From Archangium sp. (GTDB lineage: Bacteria > Myxococcota > Myxococcia > Myxococcales > Myxococcaceae), in assembly GCA_016793585.1 (NCBI GenBank), contig JAEUJR010000360.1, positions 1 through 9,546 of the forward strand: a stretch of 9,546 bases of DNA, in the 5' to 3' direction. Of this stretch, positions 1-6,143 are shown piece by piece; position 1 is the stretch's first letter; each line of letters opens with the position of its first letter. Under the pieces are notes generated by a model. It saw only the letters and a list, made by a program, of their open reading frames with translations. It had not been told where the DNA came from and made no database searches. The position numbers and the translations under genes were made by a program.

Positions 1-2200
1 GGGCTACACGCTCAACACCATCACGCTGCTGGCGCTCGCATTGGCCGTCGGCATCGTCATCGACGACGCCATCGTCGTGCTCGAGAACATCTTCAAGTAC
101 GTCGAAGAGAAGGGCTACGACCCCAAACGCGCGGCCATCGAAGGCACGAAGGAGATCGGCCTGGCGGTGCTCGCGACCACCCTGTCGCTCATCGCCGTCT
201 TCCTGCCCATCGCCTTCATCGCCGGCATTCCCGGTCGCTTCCTCGGCAGCTTCGGCATCACCATGTCGTTCAGCATCGCCGTCTCGCTCTTCGTCAGCTT
301 CACGCTCACCCCGACGCTCGCGGCCTACTGGCTCGAGAAGAAGAAGAAGGGTGACCACCGCAAGTCGGTGCTCGAGCGCGTCGTCGACTTCGGCTACCGG
401 CCCGTCGAGCGCGGCTACGGCGCAGTGCTCGCCTTCGTCATGCGCCACCGGTGGATCGTGCTCATCGCCGCCATCGCCTCGCTCGCCTCCATGGGCCCGC
501 TCGCCAAACGCGCGCGCAAGGGCTTCCTGCCCATCGACGACCGTGCCCAGTTCGAGGTGGTCGTGCGCCTGCCCGAGGGCCGCAGCGTCGCCGCCGCAGA
601 GCTCATCGGTGAGCGGGTCGCCCGGCAGATTCGAGACCTGCCCGAGGTCACCGCCACGCTCGTCACCATCGGTGACGACCCGGCTCGTACTCCCAACCAG
701 GCGCGCATCTACGTGAAGCTGCTGGCGCCAGACAAACGCACCATCACCCAGAACGAGCTCAAGGGCGTCGTGCGCGAGAAGATCCTCTCGCAGCTGCCCA
801 AAGACCTGCGCGTCAACGTGGCCGACGTGAACGAGTTCGGCGGCGGCCAGGCGACGGCCCGCATTCAGTACCTCATCGCCGGCCCCGACCTGAAGCTGCT
901 CACCGAGGCCAACGAGCGGGTGCTCGAGCGCCTCCGCAAGATTCCCGACGCGGTCGACGTCGACTCGACGCTCGTCGTCGGCAAGCCAGAGCTGGGCGTC
1001 ACCATCGATCGCCAGCGCGCCGCAGACCTCGGTGTGCAGGTCGTCGACGTCGCGCAGGCGCTGCAGCTGCTCGTCGCCGGTCAGAAGGTGTCGACGTACG
1101 CCGAAGGCGGCGAGCAGTACGACGTGCGCGTGCGCGCGCTGCCCGAGTACCGCACCAGCGAAGACAACCTTCAGCTGCTCACCGTGCCGAGCCGCAAGGG
1201 TGGCCTCGTCGCCCTCGCCGACGTCGTGCGGCTCGACCCCGGCACCAGCCCGTCGACCATTCAGCGCTACCAGCGCGAGCGGCAGGTCACCTTCCTGCTC
1301 AACGGCAAGCCCGGCGCCAACGAAGGCGCCATCGGTGACGCCGTGGTGAGCGTGCTCGACGACGAGGTGAAGCAGCTGCCCAAGGGCTTCTCGGCGCGGC
1401 CCCAGGGCCAGACGAAGATCATGAAAGAGGTCGCGCTGAGCTTCGTGCTCGGTCTGCTCGCCTCGATGCTCTTCATGTACCTCATCCTCGCGGCGCAGTT
1501 CGAGTCGTGGCTGCACCCGGTCACGATTCTCATCTCGCTGCCGCTGACGCTGCCGTACGCGATTCTGTCGGTCATTCTCTTCGACCAGGCGCTCGACCTG
1601 TACTCGGGCCTCGGCATCTTCGTGTTGTTCGGCGTCGTGAAGAAGAACGCCATTCTGCAGATCGACCACACCAACCACCTGCGTGACGCCGGCAAGGGCC
1701 TGCTCGAGGCCGCCTACCGCATCATCGATCGCGGCCAGTCGTGGTCGGCGACCCAGGGCGACCTGCACGAGCTGTTCGACCGCGAGCTGGGCAAGGCCGC
1801 CGTCGACACCGCGCTGGCGAAGGCCAACCCCGCGAAGCCCGCCAGCATCAAGCGGCAGCTCGAAAAGGCCTGGCGGCTCAAGGCCATCGTCCAGGCGAAC
1901 AAAGACCGCTTGCGCCCCATCTTGATGACGACGCTCGCGTTCGTGGCCGGCATGATTCCCCTCGTCACCTCGAAGGGCATCGGCGCCGGCTACAACAAGG
2001 CGACCGCAGGCGTGGTCGTCGGCGGGCAGACGCTCTCGCTCGTGCTGACGCTGCTCGCCGTGCCCGTCGCGTACTCGTTCTTCGACGACATCGTGCTGTT
2101 CTTCAAACGGTACCGGCGTGAGGACGAGACCGAAGAGGTGCGCTCTCCCGACGACCTGACGAACCCGCACGGCGTCATCCCTTCGGAGGCAGGCAAGTGA
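1..2200 (+). CDS. RND-family efflux pump, inner-membrane permease subunit (5' partial)
   Basis: Proton-driven inner-membrane pump of the hydrophobe/amphiphile efflux (AcrB/MexB-like) RND family, which exports drugs or other amphiphiles through a tripartite complex with a periplasmic adaptor and an outer-membrane channel. The reading frame is open from base 2, so the true start is upstream; by comparison with AcrB roughly 385 N-terminal residues are missing. The visible 732 residues begin in TM4 with [13 protein letters not shown], which contains the paired Asp of the proton relay. TM5, TM6, a cytosolic linker and TM7 follow, then the second large periplasmic porter/docking region. TM8 ends in AAQFESW, and TM10 carries [11 protein letters not shown] with the relay lysine. 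RLRPILMTT precedes TM11, then TM12 and a charged tail. An extra segment of about 58 residues lies between TM10 and TM11 (about 1715-1891). The stop overlaps the start of the TolC-like gene by four bases. The family call is secure; the substrate cannot be read from the sequence. Confidence 0.95.
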   Translation, partial: GYTLNTITLLALALAVGIVIDDAIVVLENIFKYVEEKGYDPKRAAIEGTKEIGLAVLATTLSLIAVFLPIAFIAGIPGRFLGSFGITMSFSIAVSLFVSFTLTPTLAAYWLEKKKKGDHRKSVLERVVDFGYRPVERGYGAVLAFVMRHRWIVLIAAIASLASMGPLAKRARKGFLPIDDRAQFEVVVRLPEGRSVAAAELIGERVARQIRDLPEVTATLVTIGDDPARTPNQARIYVKLLAPDKRTITQNELKGVVREKILSQLPKDLRVNVADVNEFGGGQATARIQYLIAGPDLKLLTEANERVLERLRKIPDAVDVDSTLVVGKPELGVTIDRQRAADLGVQVVDVAQALQLLVAGQKVSTYAEGGEQYDVRVRALPEYRTSEDNLQLLTVPSRKGGLVALADVVRLDPGTSPSTIQRYQRERQVTFLLNGKPGANEGAIGDAVVSVLDDEVKQLPKGFSARPQGQTKIMKEVALSFVLGLLASMLFMYLILAAQFESWLHPVTILISLPLTLPYAILSVILFDQALDLYSGLGIFVLFGVVKKNAILQIDHTNHLRDAGKGLLEAAYRIIDRGQSWSATQGDLHELFDRELGKAAVDTALAKANPAKPASIKRQLEKAWRLKAIVQANKDRLRPILMTTLAFVAGMIPLVTSKGIGAGYNKATAGVVVGGQTLSLVLTLLAVPVAYSFFDDIVLFFKRYRREDETEEVRSPDDLTNPHGVIPSEAGK
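2185..2189 (+). promoter_or_regulatory. Ribosome binding site of the TolC-like gene
   Basis: GGAGG lies seven bases before the GTG at 2197, inside the 3' end of the pump gene. It supports that GTG as the real start and, with the GTGA overlap of stop and start, points to translational coupling of the two subunits. Confidence 0.7.
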
Positions 2201-3483
2201 AGACGCTCGGTGTGGTGATGGCGTTGGTGTCGGCGCAGGCGTTGGCGCAGCCGAAGACGTTGAAGGACTTTCTGGCGAGCGCCGACGAGCAGAACGTCGA
2301 CCGGCGCATCTCGCTCGAGCAGCGGCAGCGCGCCGAAGCCGAGTTCCGCGCCGCGTGGACTGGCCTGTTGCCGTCGCTCGCGGCGAGCGCCACGTGGACG
2401 CACAACCAGTTCGAGGCCGTCGCGAACTTTCCCAACCCCGCGACGGGCATGGTGACGAAGCTGGTCATCAGCCCCCTCGATCAGCTCGACGCGGCCCTGC
2501 GCGTCGACGTGCCGCTCATCGACACGACCCGGTGGTTCCGCGCGCTCGCGTCGAACACGGCGCAGCAGTCGGCCGCCGAGCGCGAGCAGCTGACCCGCGA
2601 CCTCGTGAAGCGTCAGGTCGTCGGCGCCTACTACGGGTACGCCGCGGCCCTCGCCGTGCGCGAGTCGGCCAGGAAGTCGGTCGGCGTCGCCGAAGCGCAG
2701 CTCAAGCTCATCGAGATTCGGGTCGGCGCCGGAGCCGCCACCGAGCTCGAGCAGATGCGCGCCCGCGCCGAGCTCGCCCGCAACCGGCAGACGCTCGCCG
2801 ACGTCGAGTCGCTCGTGTCGACCACTCGCCGCTCGCTCAACACCGTCTCGTTCCTCGAGCCGCCCGCCGACGTCGCGCTGCCCACCGACGACCTGCACGC
2901 CGAGGCCGCGGTGACGACGTTCGAAGAGCGTGTCTCCGAGCTGCCGACCATCAGGTCTGCCGACCTCGACGCCGAAGCGGCCGGCAAGCTCGCCACCGCC
3001 TCCCGCCTCGCGCTCGTGCCCGTCGTCAGCGGCCAGTTCACCCAGCGGTTCACCAACGCGACCGGCTTCCAGAACCAGTCGGCCGTCTACAACGCAGGCA
3101 TCGGCCTGCAGTGGCGCATCGACGTGCCCACGTTCCAGAACATGCAGGTGCAGTCGTCGGCCGAAGCGACCGCGAAGCTGGCCGCCGAGCGAGCCCGGCT
3201 GCAGGCGAGAGACCAGATCTTCCAGGACTGGAACCGCCTCGAAGCGGCGCGGCAGAAGGCCGACCTCGTGCAGGCCCAGGTGGCCGCAGCGCAGCGCGCG
3301 AGCCAGGTGGCGAAAGATCGCTACGCCGTCGGTGCCGCGACCCAGGTCGACGTCATTCAGGCCGAGCGTGACGTGTTCGGCGCCGAGGTCGCGCAGATTC
3401 AGGCCCGCACCGAGCTCGCCACCGCGCGCGCCGGGCTTCGCCTGAGCGCAGGCCTGCCGCTGTTCCCCGACGAGCAGCGCTGA
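2197..3483 (+). CDS. TolC-family outer-membrane efflux channel
   Basis: Outer-membrane factor (OEP/TolC family) that should form a trimeric barrel plus periplasmic helical tunnel and complete the tripartite pump with the RND protein encoded just upstream. The 428-residue product starts with a classical signal peptide ending ALA-QP at about residue 17. It then shows the internally duplicated family pattern: long Ala/Arg/Glu/Gln-rich amphipathic helices, with matching repeat signatures near residue 175 ([19 protein letters not shown]) and near residue 375 ([19 protein letters not shown]). Length is normal for the family. GTG is chosen as start because it overlaps the pump's stop (GTGA), has GGAGG at 2185-2189, and is followed at once by the signal peptide. 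There is no cysteine in the leader, so it is not a lipoprotein of the OprM type. The gene is co-transcribed with the pump. Confidence 0.92.
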   Translation: MKTLGVVMALVSAQALAQPKTLKDFLASADEQNVDRRISLEQRQRAEAEFRAAWTGLLPSLAASATWTHNQFEAVANFPNPATGMVTKLVISPLDQLDAALRVDVPLIDTTRWFRALASNTAQQSAAEREQLTRDLVKRQVVGAYYGYAAALAVRESARKSVGVAEAQLKLIEIRVGAGAATELEQMRARAELARNRQTLADVESLVSTTRRSLNTVSFLEPPADVALPTDDLHAEAAVTTFEERVSELPTIRSADLDAEAAGKLATASRLALVPVVSGQFTQRFTNATGFQNQSAVYNAGIGLQWRIDVPTFQNMQVQSSAEATAKLAAERARLQARDQIFQDWNRLEAARQKADLVQAQVAAAQRASQVAKDRYAVGAATQVDVIQAERDVFGAEVAQIQARTELATARAGLRLSAGLPLFPDEQR

Positions 3484-3538
3484 CGTCTCGCAGAAGCGCG
3501 GCTCCTCGAACCGGGCAGCCGTCGCCGTGCTCACGGCC

Positions 3539-3544
3539 TACGCT
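3539..3544 (+). promoter_or_regulatory. Possible -10 element (TACGCT) for a leaderless transcript
   Basis: TACGCT fits the TAnnnT core of a bacterial -10 hexamer and ends six bases before the ATG at 3551, so a transcript starting the usual 6-7 bases downstream would begin at or next to the start codon. No Shine-Dalgarno sequence precedes that ATG. I see no convincing -35. This is inferred from spacing and from the similar arrangement at 4521-4550. Confidence 0.4.
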
Positions 3545-3550
3545 CGCCGC

Positions 3551-4183
3551 ATGCACCGCCTCACCTCTGCCGTCATCACCTCGGAGCCCGAGCTGCGCGC
3601 GCTGCTCGGAGCGCCGCTCGCCATCGTGCAGCAGAAGGTGGCCACGCGGCTCAACGCGCTGACCCGCCAGTTCATCGAGCGCTCGCCGTTTCTCTGCCTG
3701 GCCACGGCCGACGCCACCGGCGCGTGCGACGTGAGCCCCCGTGGAGACCCGCGCGGGTTCGTTCGAATTCTCGACGACGTCACGCTCCTCGTGCCCGAGC
3801 GGCCCGGCAATCGCCTCGCGGACTCGCTCCGCAACATCATCTCCAACCCCCACGTCGGGCTGCTCTTCGTGATTCCCGGCGTGGGCGACACCTTTCGGGT
3901 CAACGGCCGCGCCACGCTCGTCACCGACCAGACACTGCTCGCGCCCTGCGCCGTCGAAGGCAAGGTGCCGAAGCTGGGCATTCTCGTCGACGTGCTCGAA
4001 GCGTACACGCAGTGCTCCAAGGCCCTGCTGCGGTCAGACTTGTGGAACCCCGAGCGCTTCGTCTCTCGCGACGTGTTGCCGACGAACGGCCAGATTCACG
4101 AGGCGCTGTGCGAGGGCTTCGATGGAAAGAAGTACGACGCGGAGCGCGCCGAGCGGTACGCCCGCCGCGAAGGCTTCTACTGA
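3551..4183 (+). CDS. Pyridoxamine 5'-phosphate oxidase-like FMN-binding protein
   Basis: Member of the PPOX-like split-barrel flavoprotein superfamily, of the subgroup often annotated as MSMEG_1061/DR_2398-like. Such proteins are dimeric FMN (or F420) binders, probably cytoplasmic oxidoreductases of undefined substrate. The 210-residue product has the family core in order: FLCLATAD (residues 47-54), the C-DVSPRGDPRGFV motif (59-70), GNRLADSLRNI, NPHVGLLFVIPG and FRVNGRA, then near the C-terminus QCSKALLRSDLW. The length is typical. I prefer ATG 3551 over the in-frame GTG at 3527 because conserved family sequence starts well after it and a TACGCT hexamer lies six bases upstream. It follows the efflux operon by 67 bases on the same strand but probably has its own promoter. 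Its stop codon overlaps the stop of a convergent, frameshifted gene. Biochemical role unknown. Confidence 0.9.
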   Translation: MHRLTSAVITSEPELRALLGAPLAIVQQKVATRLNALTRQFIERSPFLCLATADATGACDVSPRGDPRGFVRILDDVTLLVPERPGNRLADSLRNIISNPHVGLLFVIPGVGDTFRVNGRATLVTDQTLLAPCAVEGKVPKLGILVDVLEAYTQCSKALLRSDLWNPERFVSRDVLPTNGQIHEALCEGFDGKKYDAERAERYARREGFY

Positions 4184-4513
4184 CTCCGCCACACCTCGAG
4201 CTCGGCGATGACGAAGGCCAGCCGGCTCCCGGTCGGCGACGTCGAGGGGCGCGGGGAGCACGAACCCGCCGCAGTCCACCTGCGCCACCATCACCCGGCC
4301 GTCGCGCGACTCCGAGTCGATCGAGCGCAGCTGCCCCCACTGCCAACGCACCAGAACCTGAGGTCGTTCGCAGCGAGGGCCGCCGTTCGGTGTCGTGAGG
4401 GAGCAGCGCAGGCGGCTGTTCGGGGTCGAGCTGAGACGAGAACGAGCCGTCGAACTCGGCGCCTTCCTCGGGCACGGCTTCGACGATCACCAGACCGGCT
4501 GCCGTGTCTTCAT
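4177..4513 (-). pseudogene. Frameshifted small gene of unknown function (three apparent single-base shifts)
   Basis: No single frame covers this stretch, but three consecutive minus-strand frames each read like real protein with strong third-position GC. The likely start is the ATG at 4513, preceded by TACGCT at 4526-4521. It reads MKTRQPVW and then hits TGA at 4489-4487 unless a base is restored near the GG at 4490-4491. The next frame gives VIVEAVPEEGAEFDGSF and so on. A shift near the C4 run at 4422-4425 leads to a frame containing VLVRWQWGQLRSIDSE and VAQVDCGGFVLPAPLDVA. Another near 4216-4219 leads to FVIAELEVWRSQ and a TAG at 4177-4179, overlapping the stop of the convergent FMN-protein gene. 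The repaired product would be about 110 residues with no family I recognise. All three shifts fall at short G/C runs, so sequencing or assembly error is as likely as true decay. An alternative start is GTG 4520, which avoids the first shift. Confidence 0.55.
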
Positions 4514-4520
4514 GAGCCAC

Positions 4521-4526
4521 AGCGTA
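4521..4526 (-). promoter_or_regulatory. Possible -10 element (TACGCT) of the minus-strand small gene
   Basis: On the minus strand TACGCT is followed by seven bases and then ATG at 4513, the same layout as at 3539-3551 and 4545-4558. The hexamer is identical to the one before the FMN-protein gene. No ribosome binding site is visible, consistent with leaderless translation. Inference only. Confidence 0.35.
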
Positions 4527-4544
4527 CGCAGCGGTGGCTTCGAC

Positions 4545-4550
4545 TAGCGT
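4545..4550 (+). promoter_or_regulatory. Possible -10 element (TAGCGT) facing right
   Basis: TAGCGT is followed by seven bases and the ATG at 4558, with no Shine-Dalgarno sequence between. It points away from the TACGCT at 4521-4526 on the other strand, so the two would make a compact divergent promoter pair with only 18 bases between hexamers. I cannot identify -35 elements. Confidence 0.4.
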
Positions 4551-4557
4551 GCACGAG

Positions 4558-4632
4558 ATGACGCCTGCGCTGTTCGTGGTGGCAGTCGGCTTCCCGAGCG
4601 AGGCGGGCCTGCTGCGCCGCCCGAGGCCGTGA
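4558..4632 (+). CDS. Possible 24-residue leader peptide or truncated 5' end
   Basis: A short frame from ATG 4558 to TGA 4630-4632 encodes 24 residues: a hydrophobic stretch (ALFVVAVGF) followed by an Arg/Pro-rich tail (LLRRPRP). It ends three bases before the ATG of the 209-residue gene and is in the same frame as it. It has a plausible leaderless start (TAGCGT seven bases upstream). It could be a translated leader coupled to the gene below, the broken N-terminus of that gene, or chance. There is no homology evidence. Confidence 0.3.
   Translation: MTPALFVVAVGFPSEAGLLRRPRP
4623..4626 (+). promoter_or_regulatory. Ribosome binding site deciding the start at 4636
   Basis: GAGG lies nine bases before ATG 4636, within the end of the 24-codon frame. 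It is the only Shine-Dalgarno-like element near that ATG and supports it as a genuine start rather than a chance internal Met. Confidence 0.5.
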
Positions 4633-4635
4633 CGC

Positions 4636-5265
4636 ATGGCGTGGGAGCTGTGGTCGTCAGACACGTTCGACCGTGAGAGTGACCCGAGCCTCGAGGGCTC
4701 GTTCGACACGCTCGACGCGGGCCTGCGCGCGTTGTGGAAGAAGACGCTCCTCGAAGCGGTGCTCGACGACGGCCGGCCCACGTTCACCGAGTTCTCGTTG
4801 CGCGGGCAGCCGAGCGTGTTCCTGCCGCGAGACCCGTTCGAGAACCCCGAGCTCGCCGTGCTTCGCGCGCGCCTGTTGGCGAACGAGCACTTCCTGGCCC
4901 AACTGGTGACGGTGCACGCCTCGCGGCTGTCGAGCCGGGTGACGCTGCCGCAGCTGCTTCTGCTCACCGCGCCGCTCCCCGCGCTCGTGCAGCAGGTGGT
5001 CGCCTTTCTTTCGAAGCGCCTCGAGCTCGGTGGCGTGCCGACCGTCACGGCCGAGGGCACCTGGGCGCAGGAGCGCGTCGTCGTCACCCCTCGATGGGCG
5101 CCGCCGTCACCCGAGGCCGCGGCGTGGCGCGTCGCAGTGGGTGGGCTCTCGGGGCCGTTGACCGTCGTTGTGGAGTCGGGCCGCGCACGCGTCGAGCTCG
5201 CTGACGCCGACGATGCCCAGGTGCTCCGCGACGCCCTGCTCGAGAGCGGCCTCGTGGGCGCGTGA
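4636..5265 (+). CDS. Hypothetical protein, 209 residues
   Basis: I do not recognise this protein. It is a soluble-looking 209-residue product with no signal peptide. The N-terminal 60 residues are acidic and Trp/Asp/Leu-rich (WELWSSDTFDRESDPS). The middle is Leu-rich and probably helical (about 75-135, with LPQLLLLTAPLPALVQQVVAFL around 105-126, too short and proline-broken to be a confident membrane span). The C-terminal 70 residues are rich in beta-branched residues (RVAVGG, LTVVVESGRARVELAD) and suggest a small beta sheet followed by a final helix. Codon use and third-position GC match the neighbours, so it is a real gene. The ATG at 4636 has GAGG nine bases upstream, and the frame is closed by a TGA two codons before it. 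It converges on the siderophore-interacting protein gene with a 39-base gap that shows only a weak 4-bp hairpin. The context gives no function. Confidence 0.75.
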   Translation: MAWELWSSDTFDRESDPSLEGSFDTLDAGLRALWKKTLLEAVLDDGRPTFTEFSLRGQPSVFLPRDPFENPELAVLRARLLANEHFLAQLVTVHASRLSSRVTLPQLLLLTAPLPALVQQVVAFLSKRLELGGVPTVTAEGTWAQERVVVTPRWAPPSPEAAAWRVAVGGLSGPLTVVVESGRARVELADADDAQVLRDALLESGLVGA

Positions 5266-5304
5266 AGCCCTTTCGCCGAAGGCGCGGGTACCGTTCGCGA
5301 TGCG

Positions 5305-6006
5305 TCAGTCGAGGCCGCGTTTCCCATCGGCCCAGTAGGCCTTCGTCTTCGACCCGAACTCGAGCCCGCGCAGCGCCTGCTTCACCACCTGAAGGCTCGA
5401 CGCGTGGCCGGTGAACACGCCGAACGCTCCAGCGCGAAGAGCGCTGCGCAGGTGCTCCACCGCGACCGGCAGGTGCGTGTTCCCGCTCACGCGCTCGACG
5501 AGGTGCACGTCGAGCAACGAGCCATTCGCGTCGAGGGCTGCCCTCACCTCGGCGCGCTCGTTCACCTCGAGCACCGCCGTCACATTGCGCGTCGGTCTCG
5601 CCGCCGCCAACGCCAGCGCGAGGGCCACCGACGTCTCGTCGCCGAACACCACCAGCGGCGCCTCGACGTCAGACACCTCGATGGAGCGCCGCGGGCCGAA
5701 GAACGACACCTCGTCGCCCACCTTCACGCCCTTCGCCCAGACGGCGCCCGGGGTCTCGCCGTGCCCGTACGCGAGGAGCGCCGTCGCCCCACGGCTTTCC
5801 CAGAACAGCGGCGTGTACGTGCGCATGCCCACGTCGGGAAGAAACACCTGCACCTTGTCGCCGGGCCGCCACGCCACCTCACGCAGCGACGCCCCTGACA
5901 CCTCGACGCGGCGGAACCTTCCAAACGCCTGCACCGCGTCGACCCTCGACACCCGAAACAGGAACCGCCCCGCGATGGCCCCGAGCATGGCTTTGGCAGA
6001 AGTCAT
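5305..6006 (-). CDS. Siderophore-interacting protein-like FAD-binding reductase
   Basis: Member of the siderophore-interacting protein (SIP/ViuB-like) branch of the ferredoxin-reductase superfamily. These cytoplasmic flavoproteins use NAD(P)H or ferredoxin to reduce ferric siderophores and release iron. The 233-residue product has the two-domain order expected. An FAD-binding barrel comes first, with RPGDKVQVFLPD and the RTYTP flavin motif at residues 62-66, then YGHGETPGAVWAKGVKVGDEVSFFGPRRS (about 80-108), including the family's GP-R-S loop. The SIP domain follows, starting at VVFGDETSVALALA (119-132) and ending with the characteristic YWADGKRG near the C-terminus. Length is normal to slightly short. 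The start at 6006 is supported by an AAGG six bases upstream. Three TTCAC repeats lie upstream. No siderophore synthesis or receptor genes are in the window, so the iron role rests on the family; another electron-transfer role is possible. Confidence 0.85.
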   Translation of the reverse strand: MTSAKAMLGAIAGRFLFRVSRVDAVQAFGRFRRVEVSGASLREVAWRPGDKVQVFLPDVGMRTYTPLFWESRGATALLAYGHGETPGAVWAKGVKVGDEVSFFGPRRSIEVSDVEAPLVVFGDETSVALALALAAARPTRNVTAVLEVNERAEVRAALDANGSLLDVHLVERVSGNTHLPVAVEHLRSALRAGAFGVFTGHASSLQVVKQALRGLEFGSKTKAYWADGKRGLD

Positions 6007-6040
6007 GGCCGGCCTTCTCCCACGCCCCCTCGCGGCCCCG

Positions 6041-6068
6041 CGTGAAGGTCGTGTGAAGGAATGTGAAC
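6041..6068 (-). promoter_or_regulatory. Triple TTCAC direct repeat, possible response-regulator operator
   Basis: On the minus strand TTCAC occurs three times, at 6067-6063, 6057-6053 and 6046-6042, with steps of 10 and 11 bases, 36-61 bases upstream of the reductase start codon. Two copies are preceded by C and one by GT. Direct repeats at one helical turn are the usual binding layout of OmpR/PhoB-family regulators. The unit resembles the GTTCACC repeat bound by actinobacterial PhoP, but which regulator would bind here is unknown. Confidence 0.4.
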
Positions 6069-6083
6069 CAGGGCGAGCCCCGA

Positions 6084-6124
6084 AACGAGAACGGCAGCAC
6101 CGGTCGCCCGATGCTGCCGTCGTT
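6084..6124 (-). terminator. Probable intrinsic terminator of the VWA lipoprotein gene
   Basis: A perfect 9-bp inverted repeat (ACGGCAGCA at 6091-6099 and TGCTGCCGT at 6112-6120) encloses a 12-base loop. A further 4-bp pairing (6084-6087 with 6121-6124) lies outside a 3-base bulge. It begins 20 bases after the lipoprotein's stop codon. In the minus-strand direction the stem runs into TTCTCGTTT, a moderately T-rich tail. The position suits termination before the reductase promoter region. Confidence 0.6.
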
Positions 6125-6143
6125 CATCGCGCCTCGTTGGCCG

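Noticed and set aside
41..43. TTG as the start of the RND pump gene
   Set aside because: The frame stays open to the window edge, and the residues before it ([13 protein letters not shown]) are the conserved beginning of TM4, so the gene continues upstream.
3472..3504. Inverted repeat GAGCAGCGC / GCGCGGCTC at the end of the TolC-like gene as a terminator
   Set aside because: One mismatch, 15-base loop, overlaps the stop codon and has no T-run after it; not strong enough to call.
3527..3529. GTG as the start of the FMN-binding protein
   Set aside because: It adds eight residues (MLTAYARR) with no Shine-Dalgarno sequence, and the TACGCT hexamer before ATG 3551 would then lie inside the gene.
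1990..3534. Long minus-strand open frame antisense to the TolC-like gene
   Set aside because: Arg/Gly/His-rich composition with no recognisable motifs; a shadow of the well-supported plus-strand gene in GC-rich DNA.
4177..5265. Leaders, frameshifts and divergent promoters as a toxin-antitoxin or defence module
   Set aside because: No toxin, antitoxin, nuclease or DNA-binding motif is visible in either product, so there is no basis for such a call.
5266..5304. Hairpin CGCC-GAA-GGCG between the convergent genes
   Set aside because: Only a 4-bp stem with no T-run; may be chance in GC-rich sequence.
3921..5327. 468-codon minus-strand open frame
   Set aside because: Its upstream half is Ser/Arg/Thr-rich shadow of the 209-residue gene. 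Only about 4420-4520 reads as protein, and that part is included in the frameshifted gene.
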